Source: Gammaproteobacteria bacterium
Lineage (GTDB): Bacteria > Pseudomonadota > Gammaproteobacteria > Natronospirales > REEB76
Length of the DNA stretch: 64,000 bases
Assembly (NCBI GenBank): GCA_035279405.1
Contig: DATEHU010000011.1
Location: 97,122 to 161,121, forward strand
Direction of reading: 5' to 3'
Under the pieces are notes generated by a model. The model was given only the letters and a program-made list of their open reading frames with translations, ran no database searches and was not told the DNA's origin. The position numbers and the translations under genes are program-made. Shown here one piece after another: positions 17,714 through 25,262 of this stretch (position 1 is the stretch's first letter; every line of letters starts with the position of its first letter).

Positions 17714-17740
17714 AAAAAAACGGCCCCGTTTCCGGGGCCG
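17714..17740 (-). terminator. Rho-independent terminator of the TonB receptor gene
   Basis: On the minus strand a perfect 8-bp stem CGGCCCCG/CGGGGCCG with a 4-base loop is followed by seven T. It lies 32 bases beyond the receptor stop. There is no T-run on the plus side, so it does not end the sulfotransferase transcript. Confidence 0.9.
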
Positions 17741-17771
17741 CTTAACACTCAAACTAATCTTTGAGTGATTA

Positions 17772-20672
17772 TCAGAACTTGACCTGCACGCCGACCTGAT
17801 AGAAACGGCCCATCGCTCCCTGCTGCGCATACGTCGGGTTGTAGTTGTTGCCCGCATAGTCAATCGGGTCGAACGGCGGGGCCTTGTCGGTCGCATTCAG
17901 GATGCCCGCGGTCAGCGCCCAGTTGTTGTTGATGTTCCATTGGCCCGTCAGGTCCACATACCAGAACGCCGGCATCTCGCAGTCCGGCGGCACCGGGTTG
18001 CCGCTGGGGCCGGTGGAGAAGCACCCGGCAGTCGGTCCAAAGATGTCGGGTACCGACATGTACAACCCGCTCGTCCAATAGACTGTGGCGGTGGCGCTGA
18101 ACTCCTGTCCGAATGCAAGGGTATTGGCCCAGTTCCAGCGGTACTTCGGCGTGCCGGCACCCGAGGACAAGATGTACGGCCCTTGCGTACCCACCATGGA
18201 GACACAGGGACCGCCGGCCGACAGCGTTTCACACCAAGTCTCGATTTTGGTACCGTTGAAATTGCTGGTCCAAGTCAGCGGGCCAAAATCCTCGTTGTAA
18301 CGCAAGTTGACATCGAAGCCGCTGGTGCGCAACTCATTCAGGTTGGAATACACGCCGTTGAACTGAATCGGGCGCGGCAGTGCGGTCGGATGCAGCGGAT
18401 CGGGCGTGTCCACGATGACCGATCCCGCCGGCATCGGCGAACCGGAGAAGTAGGCGGAAATCAGCGCCGAAGTTGCCGGCGGCGCAATCACGTTGGTCTT
18501 CAGGATGTTGTAGTAGTCCACCGAGCCGCTGAGCTCTGAAATCGGCTGAAACACCATGCCCAGCGTATAGTTGCGAGCCCGCTCCGGCTGGATAGCCGGA
18601 TTGGCGCCGGTAAACAGCCCCAAGCCGTATGGCGATGCGTAGAAATCCGGCGTACAGGGCGCAGTCGGTGTTCCCGGCGGCGATCCCGTGGCGCAGTGCG
18701 TGTTCACCCACGCCGGTGCACTCAGGATCGGATTGAAGGTGATGAATCCCAGTACCGAGCTCGAGCCGTTCTCGCCAAAGGACGGCGCCCGGAAACCGCG
18801 CGAGTAGGTGCCGCGGAAGGCTAGTTGCTGGATCGGCGTCCATTTCACACCGAATTTCGGCGAGAAGGCACTGCCGAAGTCGGAATAGTGGTCCTCGCGC
18901 CCGGACAGATCCATCTCCAGAGACGGCAGCACCGGCGCATCCAGCTCCGCAAACAAGGCCGAGACATTGCGGTGGCCGATGGTCTGGGTGTTGCCGAGGC
19001 CTTGAAAGTTGTCGCCCGGATTCAGCGCCGCATCATCCTGCGCCTCGTAGCGCCACTGCACGCCTACCGCCAAAGCCAAGGGCCCCCCCGGCAAATTCGT
19101 CAGCGGACCGTTGATGGTGAAATCCGCCGAGTCTTCGTCGGTAGTCGAGGTCTTGCCGATGGTGGGCGACAGCGCGTCGCGCACGGCCTGCGAGTTCTGC
19201 GACGGATCCAGGAAATTGTAGGTGCCGTTGGTGACGTCTTGCATCAACTGTGGAAAGTCCAGAAAGCCGTAGTCATTGACGTTCAGCCAGGCGTGATTCA
19301 GGTTCAGTGCGGCGTCGTAGTTCCAGTTTTCGGTGAGCGCGCCGTTCACGTCGGCGTCCATGCGCATCACATGGTTGACATCGGTTTCCCAACCAAAGCC
19401 GGGCAGATCGCCGAAGTTGTACTGGATCAGCGCGTACTGACCTTGAGATGCAAACAGGTCCTGCGGATTAGGGTTGCCATTCGGGAGCGTGGGCGGCAGC
19501 GCAATGGTATCGGTATTATTGGGAACGCCATTCTGGATTGAAGCACCCTGACCGCTCTGGGACACCATGCGGAACTGGTTGAAGCTCGCGTTCAGATAGG
19601 CCGTGGTGGTGGAATTCAGGTTCACCGTAATACGGCCGTCTACGGAGTAACTCTTGGTTTCGGGTGCAAGCTGGCCGTAATTGGCAACCTGGTTGTAGGC
19701 ACAGCCCGTGCCGGTGCCGCCACCGGTGCCCGGATAGGTCACAGGAGTCGGGCAGGGACGGATGGGCACGAAGCTCGTTCCGGAAATCTGCACGCCGGTC
19801 AACAAGTTGCCCGGCGTTCCAAGGGTGGCCGGCGCCTCAACGCCGTAGATGGAGCCACCGACGCCGGAACCGCCAAATGCAGGATTGCCGCCGACGCAAC
19901 CGTCAAAATAGCCAATCGAGCTCAGGTCGCAGGCATCCAGTGGAAATTTGCGATTGTGGTTATAGATCGGCCGCTGGGTGTGGTACTCGACACTCAGGTA
20001 TGCGTTGTAGTTGTTGGTATCCAGATTGCCGGTGCCGGTGATGAACGTGTAATCCTGCGAGGCACCGCCACCATGCTGCGAACCGCCAATCTGCGCGGTA
20101 GCGCGTGAACCGGTCCACGAGGGATACAGAATGATGTTTACCACGCCGGCGATGGCGTCCGCGCCATAGATCGACGAGGCACCGTCTTTCAGCACCTCAA
20201 TACGCTCGACGGCATTCAACGGAATGGTGTTCAAATCAGTAAAGGAACGCTCGCCGTCGTCAGCCAGCGGATAAGCCGTGGTGCGTCGGCCATCGATCAG
20301 GATCAAGGTGGAATTCACTGTCAGGCCGCGCAGTGCCACGCCTGACGAGCCGTTGGCAAAACCGGCGGTAAATGCCAGCGGAATGGTGCCGCTATTGTCC
20401 GACGACAGGGTACGCACCACATCCGCGATGGTGGTCAAGCCGCTTTGCTGAATCTGTTTGGCCGTGATCACTGTGACCGGTGCCGGGGTTTCAACGTTGG
20501 TCCGTGGAATGGCGGTGCCGGTGACGGTGACCTTGGCAAGTTGAGCCGTGACGGCTTGATTCGACGTGCCGGCTGCCGGCGCGTTTTGCGCGAAAACCGA
20601 TGGCACCGCCACCGCCAGCGCGCCGCCCGTCAACAGAGCGTAACGGCAGGCACTTTTCAGGTTGCTGTTCAT
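17772..20672 (-). CDS. TonB-dependent outer-membrane receptor
   Basis: An energy-coupled outer-membrane transporter of 966 residues. A signal peptide (residues 1-29, ending VFAQ) is followed by the plug domain: ETPAPVTVITAKQIQQSG, TIADVVRTLSSDNSG, GVALRGLTVNSTLILIDGRR, ERIEVLKDGASSIYGADAIAGVVNII. A beta barrel then ends in GRFYQVGVQVKF, with the expected C-terminal Phe. No FecA-type signalling extension precedes the plug, so it probably does not act on a sigma factor. The substrate is unknown; this group often imports glycans or peptides. ATG 20672 has an AAGGAG site; the frame is open 30 codons upstream without signal-peptide logic. Confidence 0.95.
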   Translation of the reverse strand: MNSNLKSACRYALLTGGALAVAVPSVFAQNAPAAGTSNQAVTAQLAKVTVTGTAIPRTNVETPAPVTVITAKQIQQSGLTTIADVVRTLSSDNSGTIPLAFTAGFANGSSGVALRGLTVNSTLILIDGRRTTAYPLADDGERSFTDLNTIPLNAVERIEVLKDGASSIYGADAIAGVVNIILYPSWTGSRATAQIGGSQHGGGASQDYTFITGTGNLDTNNYNAYLSVEYHTQRPIYNHNRKFPLDACDLSSIGYFDGCVGGNPAFGGSGVGGSIYGVEAPATLGTPGNLLTGVQISGTSFVPIRPCPTPVTYPGTGGGTGTGCAYNQVANYGQLAPETKSYSVDGRITVNLNSTTTAYLNASFNQFRMVSQSGQGASIQNGVPNNTDTIALPPTLPNGNPNPQDLFASQGQYALIQYNFGDLPGFGWETDVNHVMRMDADVNGALTENWNYDAALNLNHAWLNVNDYGFLDFPQLMQDVTNGTYNFLDPSQNSQAVRDALSPTIGKTSTTDEDSADFTINGPLTNLPGGPLALAVGVQWRYEAQDDAALNPGDNFQGLGNTQTIGHRNVSALFAELDAPVLPSLEMDLSGREDHYSDFGSAFSPKFGVKWTPIQQLAFRGTYSRGFRAPSFGENGSSSVLGFITFNPILSAPAWVNTHCATGSPPGTPTAPCTPDFYASPYGLGLFTGANPAIQPERARNYTLGMVFQPISELSGSVDYYNILKTNVIAPPATSALISAYFSGSPMPAGSVIVDTPDPLHPTALPRPIQFNGVYSNLNELRTSGFDVNLRYNEDFGPLTWTSNFNGTKIETWCETLSAGGPCVSMVGTQGPYILSSGAGTPKYRWNWANTLAFGQEFSATATVYWTSGLYMSVPDIFGPTAGCFSTGPSGNPVPPDCEMPAFWYVDLTGQWNINNNWALTAGILNATDKAPPFDPIDYAGNNYNPTYAQQGAMGRFYQVGVQVKF

Positions 20673-20933
20673 TCGAGGCTCCTTAAATTTTATTTGAGAA
20701 CCGGTGAACCGTGCGCACGGGTATGCGCACAGGTCCCGAATGCATGCATTCGGCTGTGACATCCCTGGTGAGTTCGAAAACGTCCCCTAGATCCGTCTCA
20801 TTCGCACAGCAAGTCTAGTACCAAAAATGCAAATTGCAAGCGACACTGTTTGTTGCCATTTCAATACGTGTTTAAGCTGAAGCAATCATTTTACGGCCGG
20901 ATAAACAACGCGTCGGTGTGTTCTGCCGTTCGA

Positions 20934-20953
20934 TTGTTGCTAACTGGCAACAA
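20934..20953. promoter_or_regulatory. Inverted repeat upstream of the TonB receptor, possible operator
   Basis: TTGTTGC, six bases, then GCAACAA: a perfect dyad 262 bases upstream of the receptor start. A further TTGTTGCC half-site occurs near 20849. No T-run follows, so it is not a terminator. The regulator is unknown. Confidence 0.35.
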
Positions 20954-21192
20954 ATTGAATCTGCCGACGTAGTATTATTGCATCACATCCAAATGTGTTT
21001 ATGCTGGTATTGGATGTGCATTGTTCAAACTAGCTGGACTTCGAAACTCAGGGTTTGGCACATCAGACCATGAACGGCACCTCAACCGGTCGCTCGCCCA
21101 GCAATGTGGGCGATCTACATGGATGGCGAGAAGCACTCAGAGGAAAGAGCTGGCCGTAAGTCGATCACCTGCGGCCTCACGGCACAAGTAAA

Positions 21193-21214
21193 GCGGCCCC
21201 GTTTCCGGGGCCGC
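21193..21214 (-). terminator. Orphan copy of the receptor terminator hairpin
   Basis: The stem GCGGCCCCG/CGGGGCCGC with the same 4-base loop as the hairpin at 17721-17740. It lies 33 bases beyond the stop codon of the receptor remnant, the same layout as in the intact gene. The T-run has decayed to TTTACTT. Confidence 0.6.
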
Positions 21215-21246
21215 AAGTTTGCACACTGTTGTGTATTTAGCGTTGT

Positions 21247-21306
21247 CAGAACTTCCCCGCCACCTGGGCGTAGAAGAACCGACCCGCATCGCCGATCCGA
21301 GCGGTG
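21247..21306 (-). pseudogene. Last codons of a lost TonB-dependent receptor
   Basis: Reading the minus strand towards the stop at 21249-21247 gives NTARIGDAGRFFYAQVAGKF. This has the form of a TonB-receptor C-terminus, with alternating hydrophobics and a final Phe, and aligns with the end GRFYQVGVQVKF of the intact receptor. A stop codon precedes it in frame, so only about 20 codons survive. Together with the downstream hairpin it looks like the tail of a deleted paralogue. Confidence 0.55.
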
Positions 21307-21310
21307 TTTC

Positions 21311-21679
21311 ATGAAAACGGTTTGGTTGATAGTGACGTTGATGCTGTGCACTGGTTGCGCGGCCATGGATCGCCAGCAACACGCGCACATGCTGAATCTG
21401 GCTGTGCGGGATGATCAGGCCTGCCGCGACCAGGGTTGGCAGTATCCCGAGCCGCGTTATATAAGCTGCCGCATGCAACTCGATGACCAGCGCCAGCACC
21501 GCGACTGGATGAATCTGCAGATCATGAGCCAGAGCCGGTACCAGAACCCGTCGGCGGTTCCCGCCGTGTTGCCCAAAGAGACCTATCGGCCCCTGGACCG
21601 GGACCGCTACCATTGCCGTTATGTCAGCGAGAACAATCAGGGCTACATTCTCTGCGGCGAAACTCCGAAGCCAAGCTGA
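21311..21679 (+). CDS. Small lipoprotein of unknown function
   Basis: A 122-residue protein with a lipoprotein signal (MKTVWLIVTLMLCTGC) whose Cys16 would be lipidated. The mature part has two motifs, DDQACRDQGWQYPEPRYISCRMQLDDQRQ and YHCRYVSENNQGYILCG. Each has a cysteine pair, suggesting two disulfides in the periplasm. The first motif resembles short lipoproteins with a 'C...G..PGT..Y..CR..L...R' pattern found in many Proteobacteria. ATG 21311 is chosen for the signal peptide. Its tail is followed within 20 bases by the alkyltransferase-like gene. Confidence 0.8.
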   Translation: MKTVWLIVTLMLCTGCAAMDRQQHAHMLNLAVRDDQACRDQGWQYPEPRYISCRMQLDDQRQHRDWMNLQIMSQSRYQNPSAVPAVLPKETYRPLDRDRYHCRYVSENNQGYILCGETPKPS

Positions 21680-21695
21680 GCCGCCGCAGGATTCC

Positions 21696-22082
21696 GTGTA
21701 TGCGCGCATTTACGCCCAGGTGTGCGCGATTCCGCGCGGGCGCGTCAGCACCTACGGCGGAATCGGAAAATTGGTGGGTTGTGGCCCGCGCCAAGTCGGT
21801 TATGCGATGGCCTCCCTGCCCCACGGCTCCAAGGTTCCCTGGCAGCGGGTGATCAATCACAAGGGGGAAATCAGTTGTCGCAGCCACGGCTGCGGCTCTG
21901 ACGGCCAGCGTGCTCGGCTATTGGAAGAAGGCGTGTTTCCCGACCGGAAAGGCCGGATTGATCTCAAACGTTTCGGCTGGCCAGACGCCAAGTCCGGCCT
22001 GACTCACCTGCATGGCGCTACAATTCATGCGTCGGCGCTCAGAAAAAACCGCGGTAAAACTACGGCCAGTCTTCGGCGATAA
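21696..22082 (+). CDS. Alkyltransferase-like (ATL) protein, MGMT family without the acceptor cysteine
   Basis: A 128-residue protein with the DNA-binding half of O6-methylguanine methyltransferase: IPRGRVSTYGGIGKLVGCGPRQVGYAMASLP. Where MGMT has PCHR, this has PWQRV (VPWQRVINHKGEIS). The Cys-to-Trp change is typical of ATL proteins, which bind O6-alkylguanine and flag it for nucleotide excision repair rather than repairing it. GTG 21696 with GCAGGA upstream is the likely start; the frame is open into the preceding lipoprotein gene. The C-terminal 25 residues are an extension, and the last 23 bases overlap the convergent creatininase gene. Confidence 0.85.
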   Translation: MYARIYAQVCAIPRGRVSTYGGIGKLVGCGPRQVGYAMASLPHGSKVPWQRVINHKGEISCRSHGCGSDGQRARLLEEGVFPDRKGRIDLKRFGWPDAKSGLTHLHGATIHASALRKNRGKTTASLRR

Positions 22083-22761
22083 CTCTCCGCGTTTCCTCCA
22101 CGCCCGCGCGCCATACCGCCAGCATGTCCTGATCGGAGCGCTGGTAACGGCCGCCAAAATTCCCGTCGCCCAGGTAGCGCTTTGCCTCCGCCGGACTTAG
22201 TTCGCGGATGCGCGCAACGTCCAGCATGGGTTTCTGATCCTCCGGGTACTGGACGTCATCGAGCCTCGTGAAGGGAAAGTTTTCCATCCATGAAGCATGC
22301 GATGCCACCGGATCGATTTCCATGACTTTCTCCCACGTGGCGGGCGCTTTCCACCAGTTGTGGAATTTCACGCTCACGCCCGGATGCGTGCCCCGCCACT
22401 CATCTATCAAGGTTTGGACCGGGGCATTCCCACCGTGGCCGTTCACCAGCACGATGCGTCCGAACCCGTGCGCCGCGAGACTGTCCAGGATGTCGCGGAT
22501 CAGGCGCACGTAGGTATCCGCGGTCAGGCTGATGGTGCCGGGGTATGCCATGAAATACGGCGTGATGCCGTAGGGCACGCCCGGAAATACCGGCACCTCC
22601 AAGGGTTCCGCGGCCTCGAGCGCCACCCGTTCCGACAATATATGGTCCACGCACAGGCTCAACTGGGCGTGCTGCTCGGTACTGCCGATCGGCAGCACCG
22701 CTCGATCGTCCTTCTTGAGGTATTCTTCAACCTGCATCCAGTTCATGTCGCGGATTTTCAC
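22060..22761 (-). CDS. Creatininase-family amidohydrolase
   Basis: A 233-residue metal hydrolase of the creatininase/MftE/FAPy-deformylase group. The metal-binding motif LPIGSTEQHAQLSLCVDHIL appears near residue 20, followed by PYFMAYPGTISL and VLVNGHGGNAP. The glutamate, histidines and aspartate of these blocks hold two divalent ions. Members cleave creatinine, FAPy pyrimidine precursors or peptides, and the substrate here cannot be told. It converges with the ATL gene, the 3' ends overlapping by 23 bases, and is divergent from the peptide transporter 87 bases away. Confidence 0.88.
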   Translation of the reverse strand: MKIRDMNWMQVEEYLKKDDRAVLPIGSTEQHAQLSLCVDHILSERVALEAAEPLEVPVFPGVPYGITPYFMAYPGTISLTADTYVRLIRDILDSLAAHGFGRIVLVNGHGGNAPVQTLIDEWRGTHPGVSVKFHNWWKAPATWEKVMEIDPVASHASWMENFPFTRLDDVQYPEDQKPMLDVARIRELSPAEAKRYLGDGNFGGRYQRSDQDMLAVWRAGVEETRRVIAEDWP

Positions 22762-22848
22762 GGCGCTTTCTCCAGCGAATCCGAATCAAAAATTCCGGGG
22801 CAATAACAAGCAAACAAATATGCCTGCGACTCGCAAAGGTGATTATAG

Positions 22849-24357
22849 ATGACGCCTGCAGCCGCCATGCCTCGTCCGCAGCCGCGCAAAGCCTTCCTGG
22901 TCCTGTTCGCCATCGAAATCTGGGAGCGCTTTGGCTACTACGGCATGGCTTCGCTCATGGTGCTCTACATGGTGGAGCGTCTCGGCATGGGCGATGCCCG
23001 GGCCGACCTCATCTGGGGCGCGTTTTCCGCGCTGGTCTATTCCATGCCGATGCTCGGCGGCTACGTGGGTGACCGCATATTGGGTGCGCGCCGCACGCTG
23101 GTGCTGGGAGCCATTACCCTGGGTCTGGGCTATGTGCTGCTCTCGGTGCCTTTGACCGAAACGTTTTTCCCGGCCATGGGGCTCATCGCGCTCGGCAATG
23201 GCCTGTTCAAGGTAAACCCCAACAACCTGGCTTCCCGTCTTTACGAAGGCGACCGTTCGCGTCTCGATATATTGTTTACCCTGTATTACACCTCGCTGAA
23301 CATCGGTTCGTTTGTCTCGATCCTGCTTACGCCCTGGATCAAGGACCACCCGGCCTGGTCCTTCGACATCGGCGGATTACAGTTCGACAGCTGGCATCTC
23401 GCCTTTGGTCTGAGCGCCATCGGGCTGACGCTCGGTCTGATCAATTACGGGGCTTTTCAGCACTATCTGCGCCCGTATGGCACTGCCCCGGACTTTGCAA
23501 AACTCAACTGGCGCAAGCTCGGCGCCGTGATCCTGGTGTCGCTGGTCATCGCATTTGTGCTTGCCGAAATCATCCGTTATCGCGCCGCCGCACTCGGAGT
23601 CGTAAGCCTGCTGTTGCTGCTCACGGCTTTGATCTTCGTGCGCCTGCTGCGCAGCGGCGACGCCGGTAACCGCCGGCGCACAGTGGCCTGCATTATTTTC
23701 ATCTGCATTTCGGCCGTCTGGGCCGTGTACAACCAGCAGATCTACACTTCGCTCACGCTGTTTGCCTTGCGCAATGTCAGGCATGAGCTATTGGGCGTGC
23801 AGGTTTCGGCGGCACAATTCCAGGATCTCAACCAGTTCTGGCTCGTGGTACTGGCCGCGCCCCTGGCCTGGTTCTATCAGCGCATGAGCCGCAGCGCACG
23901 CGGGGATTTTTCCATCGCGACCAAGTACGCAGCCGGCCTGTATCTTCTGGCGCTGGCGTTTTTCCTGTATGCGGGCAGCAGCTTCAGCGCGCACGCCGGC
24001 ATCGTGTCTCCCTGGTGGCTGGTCGGCGGTTACGCAGCGCAATCGCTCGGCGAACTGCTGATCAGCGCGCTCGGCTTTTCCATGGTGTCGCAACTCGTGC
24101 CGGAACGCGTGCGCGGCATCATCATGGGTGCGTGGTTCTTGGGGATGGGCGTGAGCAACTACGCAGGCGGCGCGATTGCCGGGCTGGCGCATGTACAGCC
24201 CGGTCATGCAGCAGCCAGCGAGACTCTGCCGGTCTACATGTACCTGTTCGGCGGGTTAGCGGTCGCGGCACTGATTAGTGCGGTCGCGACAACTGCCGCA
24301 ATCCCGTGGCTGAAAACACTGTCCGCGCGAGAAGGCGATCGGCCGGCTGCCGGGTGA
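22849..24357 (+). CDS. POT/PTR2-family proton-coupled peptide transporter
   Basis: An inner-membrane major-facilitator protein of 502 residues that takes up di- and tripeptides with protons. The POT signature EIWERFGYYG (ExxERFxYY) is in the first helix, and the second PTR2 block FKVNPNNLASRLYEGDRSRLD...TLYYTSLNIGSF follows. About 12-14 hydrophobic segments are visible. The start ATG 22849 has AGGTGA seven bases upstream. It is the last chromosomal gene before the island; about 190 bases separate it from attL. Confidence 0.94.
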   Translation: MTPAAAMPRPQPRKAFLVLFAIEIWERFGYYGMASLMVLYMVERLGMGDARADLIWGAFSALVYSMPMLGGYVGDRILGARRTLVLGAITLGLGYVLLSVPLTETFFPAMGLIALGNGLFKVNPNNLASRLYEGDRSRLDILFTLYYTSLNIGSFVSILLTPWIKDHPAWSFDIGGLQFDSWHLAFGLSAIGLTLGLINYGAFQHYLRPYGTAPDFAKLNWRKLGAVILVSLVIAFVLAEIIRYRAAALGVVSLLLLLTALIFVRLLRSGDAGNRRRTVACIIFICISAVWAVYNQQIYTSLTLFALRNVRHELLGVQVSAAQFQDLNQFWLVVLAAPLAWFYQRMSRSARGDFSIATKYAAGLYLLALAFFLYAGSSFSAHAGIVSPWWLVGGYAAQSLGELLISALGFSMVSQLVPERVRGIIMGAWFLGMGVSNYAGGAIAGLAHVQPGHAAASETLPVYMYLFGGLAVAALISAVATTAAIPWLKTLSAREGDRPAAG

Positions 24358-24547
24358 GGACTGTGGCTTTAACGCGAGCACCGCTCGCGTCCGTCCGCAC
24401 GGTCATACATGAGCGAGAAACGAAGTTTCGAGCGGGCGCACATGAATGCGCACCCTGGACCACAAGCGGAGCAGGATTGCACCGCGCCGTGGTAGACCTG
24501 GCCAGCCCACCATGAATGGTTCAGTGAGGAATACGAGTTCAGCAAAG

Positions 24548-24592
24548 TGGTGCCGGCGGAGAGAGTCGAACTCCCGACCCACGCATTACGAA
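24548..24592. other. attL: duplicated 3' end of tRNA-Thr
   Basis: These 45 bases equal 43170-43214, from CCA and the acceptor end to the anticodon loop. The sequences part immediately after. The fragment lacks the 5' half and is not a tRNA gene. Confidence 0.93.
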
Positions 24593-24665
24593 AGTGGGCC
24601 GCAAAATGCCGGTGTAATGAAATCAGTCACTTACGGCGCTTGCTTTTTTCATAACGCGGGTAAAA

Positions 24666-24714
24666 GTGCCAAAACGCAGGTCAATTTAGAAAAAATTGGC
24701 ACAAATTTGGCACA
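24666..24714. repeat. TTGGCAC repeats at left island end (candidate integrase arm sites)
   Basis: Contains GTGCCAA (24666-24672, inverted) and the 19-base sequence TTGGCACAAATTTGGCACA (24696-24714). The 19-mer holds two TTGGCACA copies 11 bases apart and recurs exactly at 43104-43122 near the other end. Confidence 0.55.
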
Positions 24715-24824
24715 GTGAACGTGACGCTGTAGTTATGCGTGCAGTCTGAAATGAAATCAATCCTGCGCGGTTTTGAATTCACTTAGAAAATTATTCACAT
24801 CACCTGTGCAGAGAAAATGGCTCT

Positions 24825-24860
24825 GACCCTAATTCCCGCTAATTCCAGACCCTAATTCCC
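24825..24860. repeat. Pair of GACCCTAATTCCC direct repeats
   Basis: Two identical 13-base copies (24825-24837 and 24848-24860), 23 bases apart, in an otherwise empty stretch. Similar 'CTGACCCTAATTCCC' words are scattered in many proteobacterial genomes. Function unknown. Confidence 0.5.
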
Positions 24861-24974
24861 CCTTAGGATATCGCCCACTAGCCGTTCAAAAGCATCCACG
24901 CTTATCACCGTCTATAGCAATTAGAAACTTACGAAGGTCCGACCCAATTTATCGTTTAGATGAAGATCCCGCTA

Positions 24975-25262
24975 TTAATTTGTCAACCCATACTGTTTCA
25001 TTTCCGCATAGACTTCCTTGATCTCTCGATTTAGCTGTTTGATGTACTCGTTCGCAACCTGGGTAAATAGGTCATCGCCTAGATTCTCAAGCTTGATCTG
25101 GAACTCGCCGGTTTTCATTCGGAGAATGAGCTTGTTGAACGCGCTCTTGACGTCGTCTGCCTTATCCTCAGACAACGGGATCAGTGTGGAACCATCCTTA
25201 AGCTCAATGCTGATGAAGTGCTTTTCATCGATCTGCACAACTGTAGACTTAACCGTTTCCAT
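24975..25262 (-). CDS. Small protein coupled to the PHP-ATPase, unknown function
   Basis: A 95-residue acidic, helix-rich protein starting METVKSTVVQIDEKHFISIEL. It begins with a short beta-type segment (KHFISIELKDGSTLIPL) and continues as a charged helical tail (EYIKQLNREIKEVYAEMKQYG) that could coil. No membrane or catalytic motif is visible. ATG 25262 overlaps the 3' end of the PHP-ATPase gene by 14 bases, so it is almost certainly translated after it. It may be an adaptor, inhibitor or partner of that ATPase; this is inference from position. Confidence 0.7.
   Translation of the reverse strand: METVKSTVVQIDEKHFISIELKDGSTLIPLSEDKADDVKSAFNKLILRMKTGEFQIKLENLGDDLFTQVANEYIKQLNREIKEVYAEMKQYGLTN

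Larger units (their letters stand above)
20673..21240. other. Upstream region of the TonB receptor
   Basis: About 570 bases without a supported gene. The part next to the receptor is A+T-rich and holds the inverted repeat at 20934-20953 and a small TGCAAATTGCA palindrome near 20827. The far part contains the terminator-like hairpin belonging to the receptor remnant. An open plus-strand frame at 21104 upstream of the lipoprotein is an extension without coding character. Confidence 0.5.
24358..24974. other. Gene-free junction: chromosome end, attL and island left end
   Basis: This 617-base stretch contains attL (24548-24592), short TTGGCAC motifs (24666-24714) and a pair of GACCCTAATTCCC repeats. 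The plus-strand frame ending at 24718 closes with KIGTNLAQ, resembling the C-terminal tails of tRNA-site integrases (this island's own integrase has FGTNLAHP). The rest of that frame is not integrase. Confidence 0.6.

Noticed and set aside
17714..17740. The receptor terminator as bidirectional, also ending the sulfotransferase transcript
   Set aside because: There is no T-run on the plus-strand side of the hairpin.
24548..24592. A second tRNA-Thr gene at the island left end
   Set aside because: Only the 3' 45 bases are present; the D arm and 5' acceptor strand are missing, so it is an attachment-site duplicate.
24446..24718. A 90-codon plus-strand frame crossing attL
   Set aside because: It spans the integration border, so most of it is chance; only its KIGTNLAQ end is of interest.
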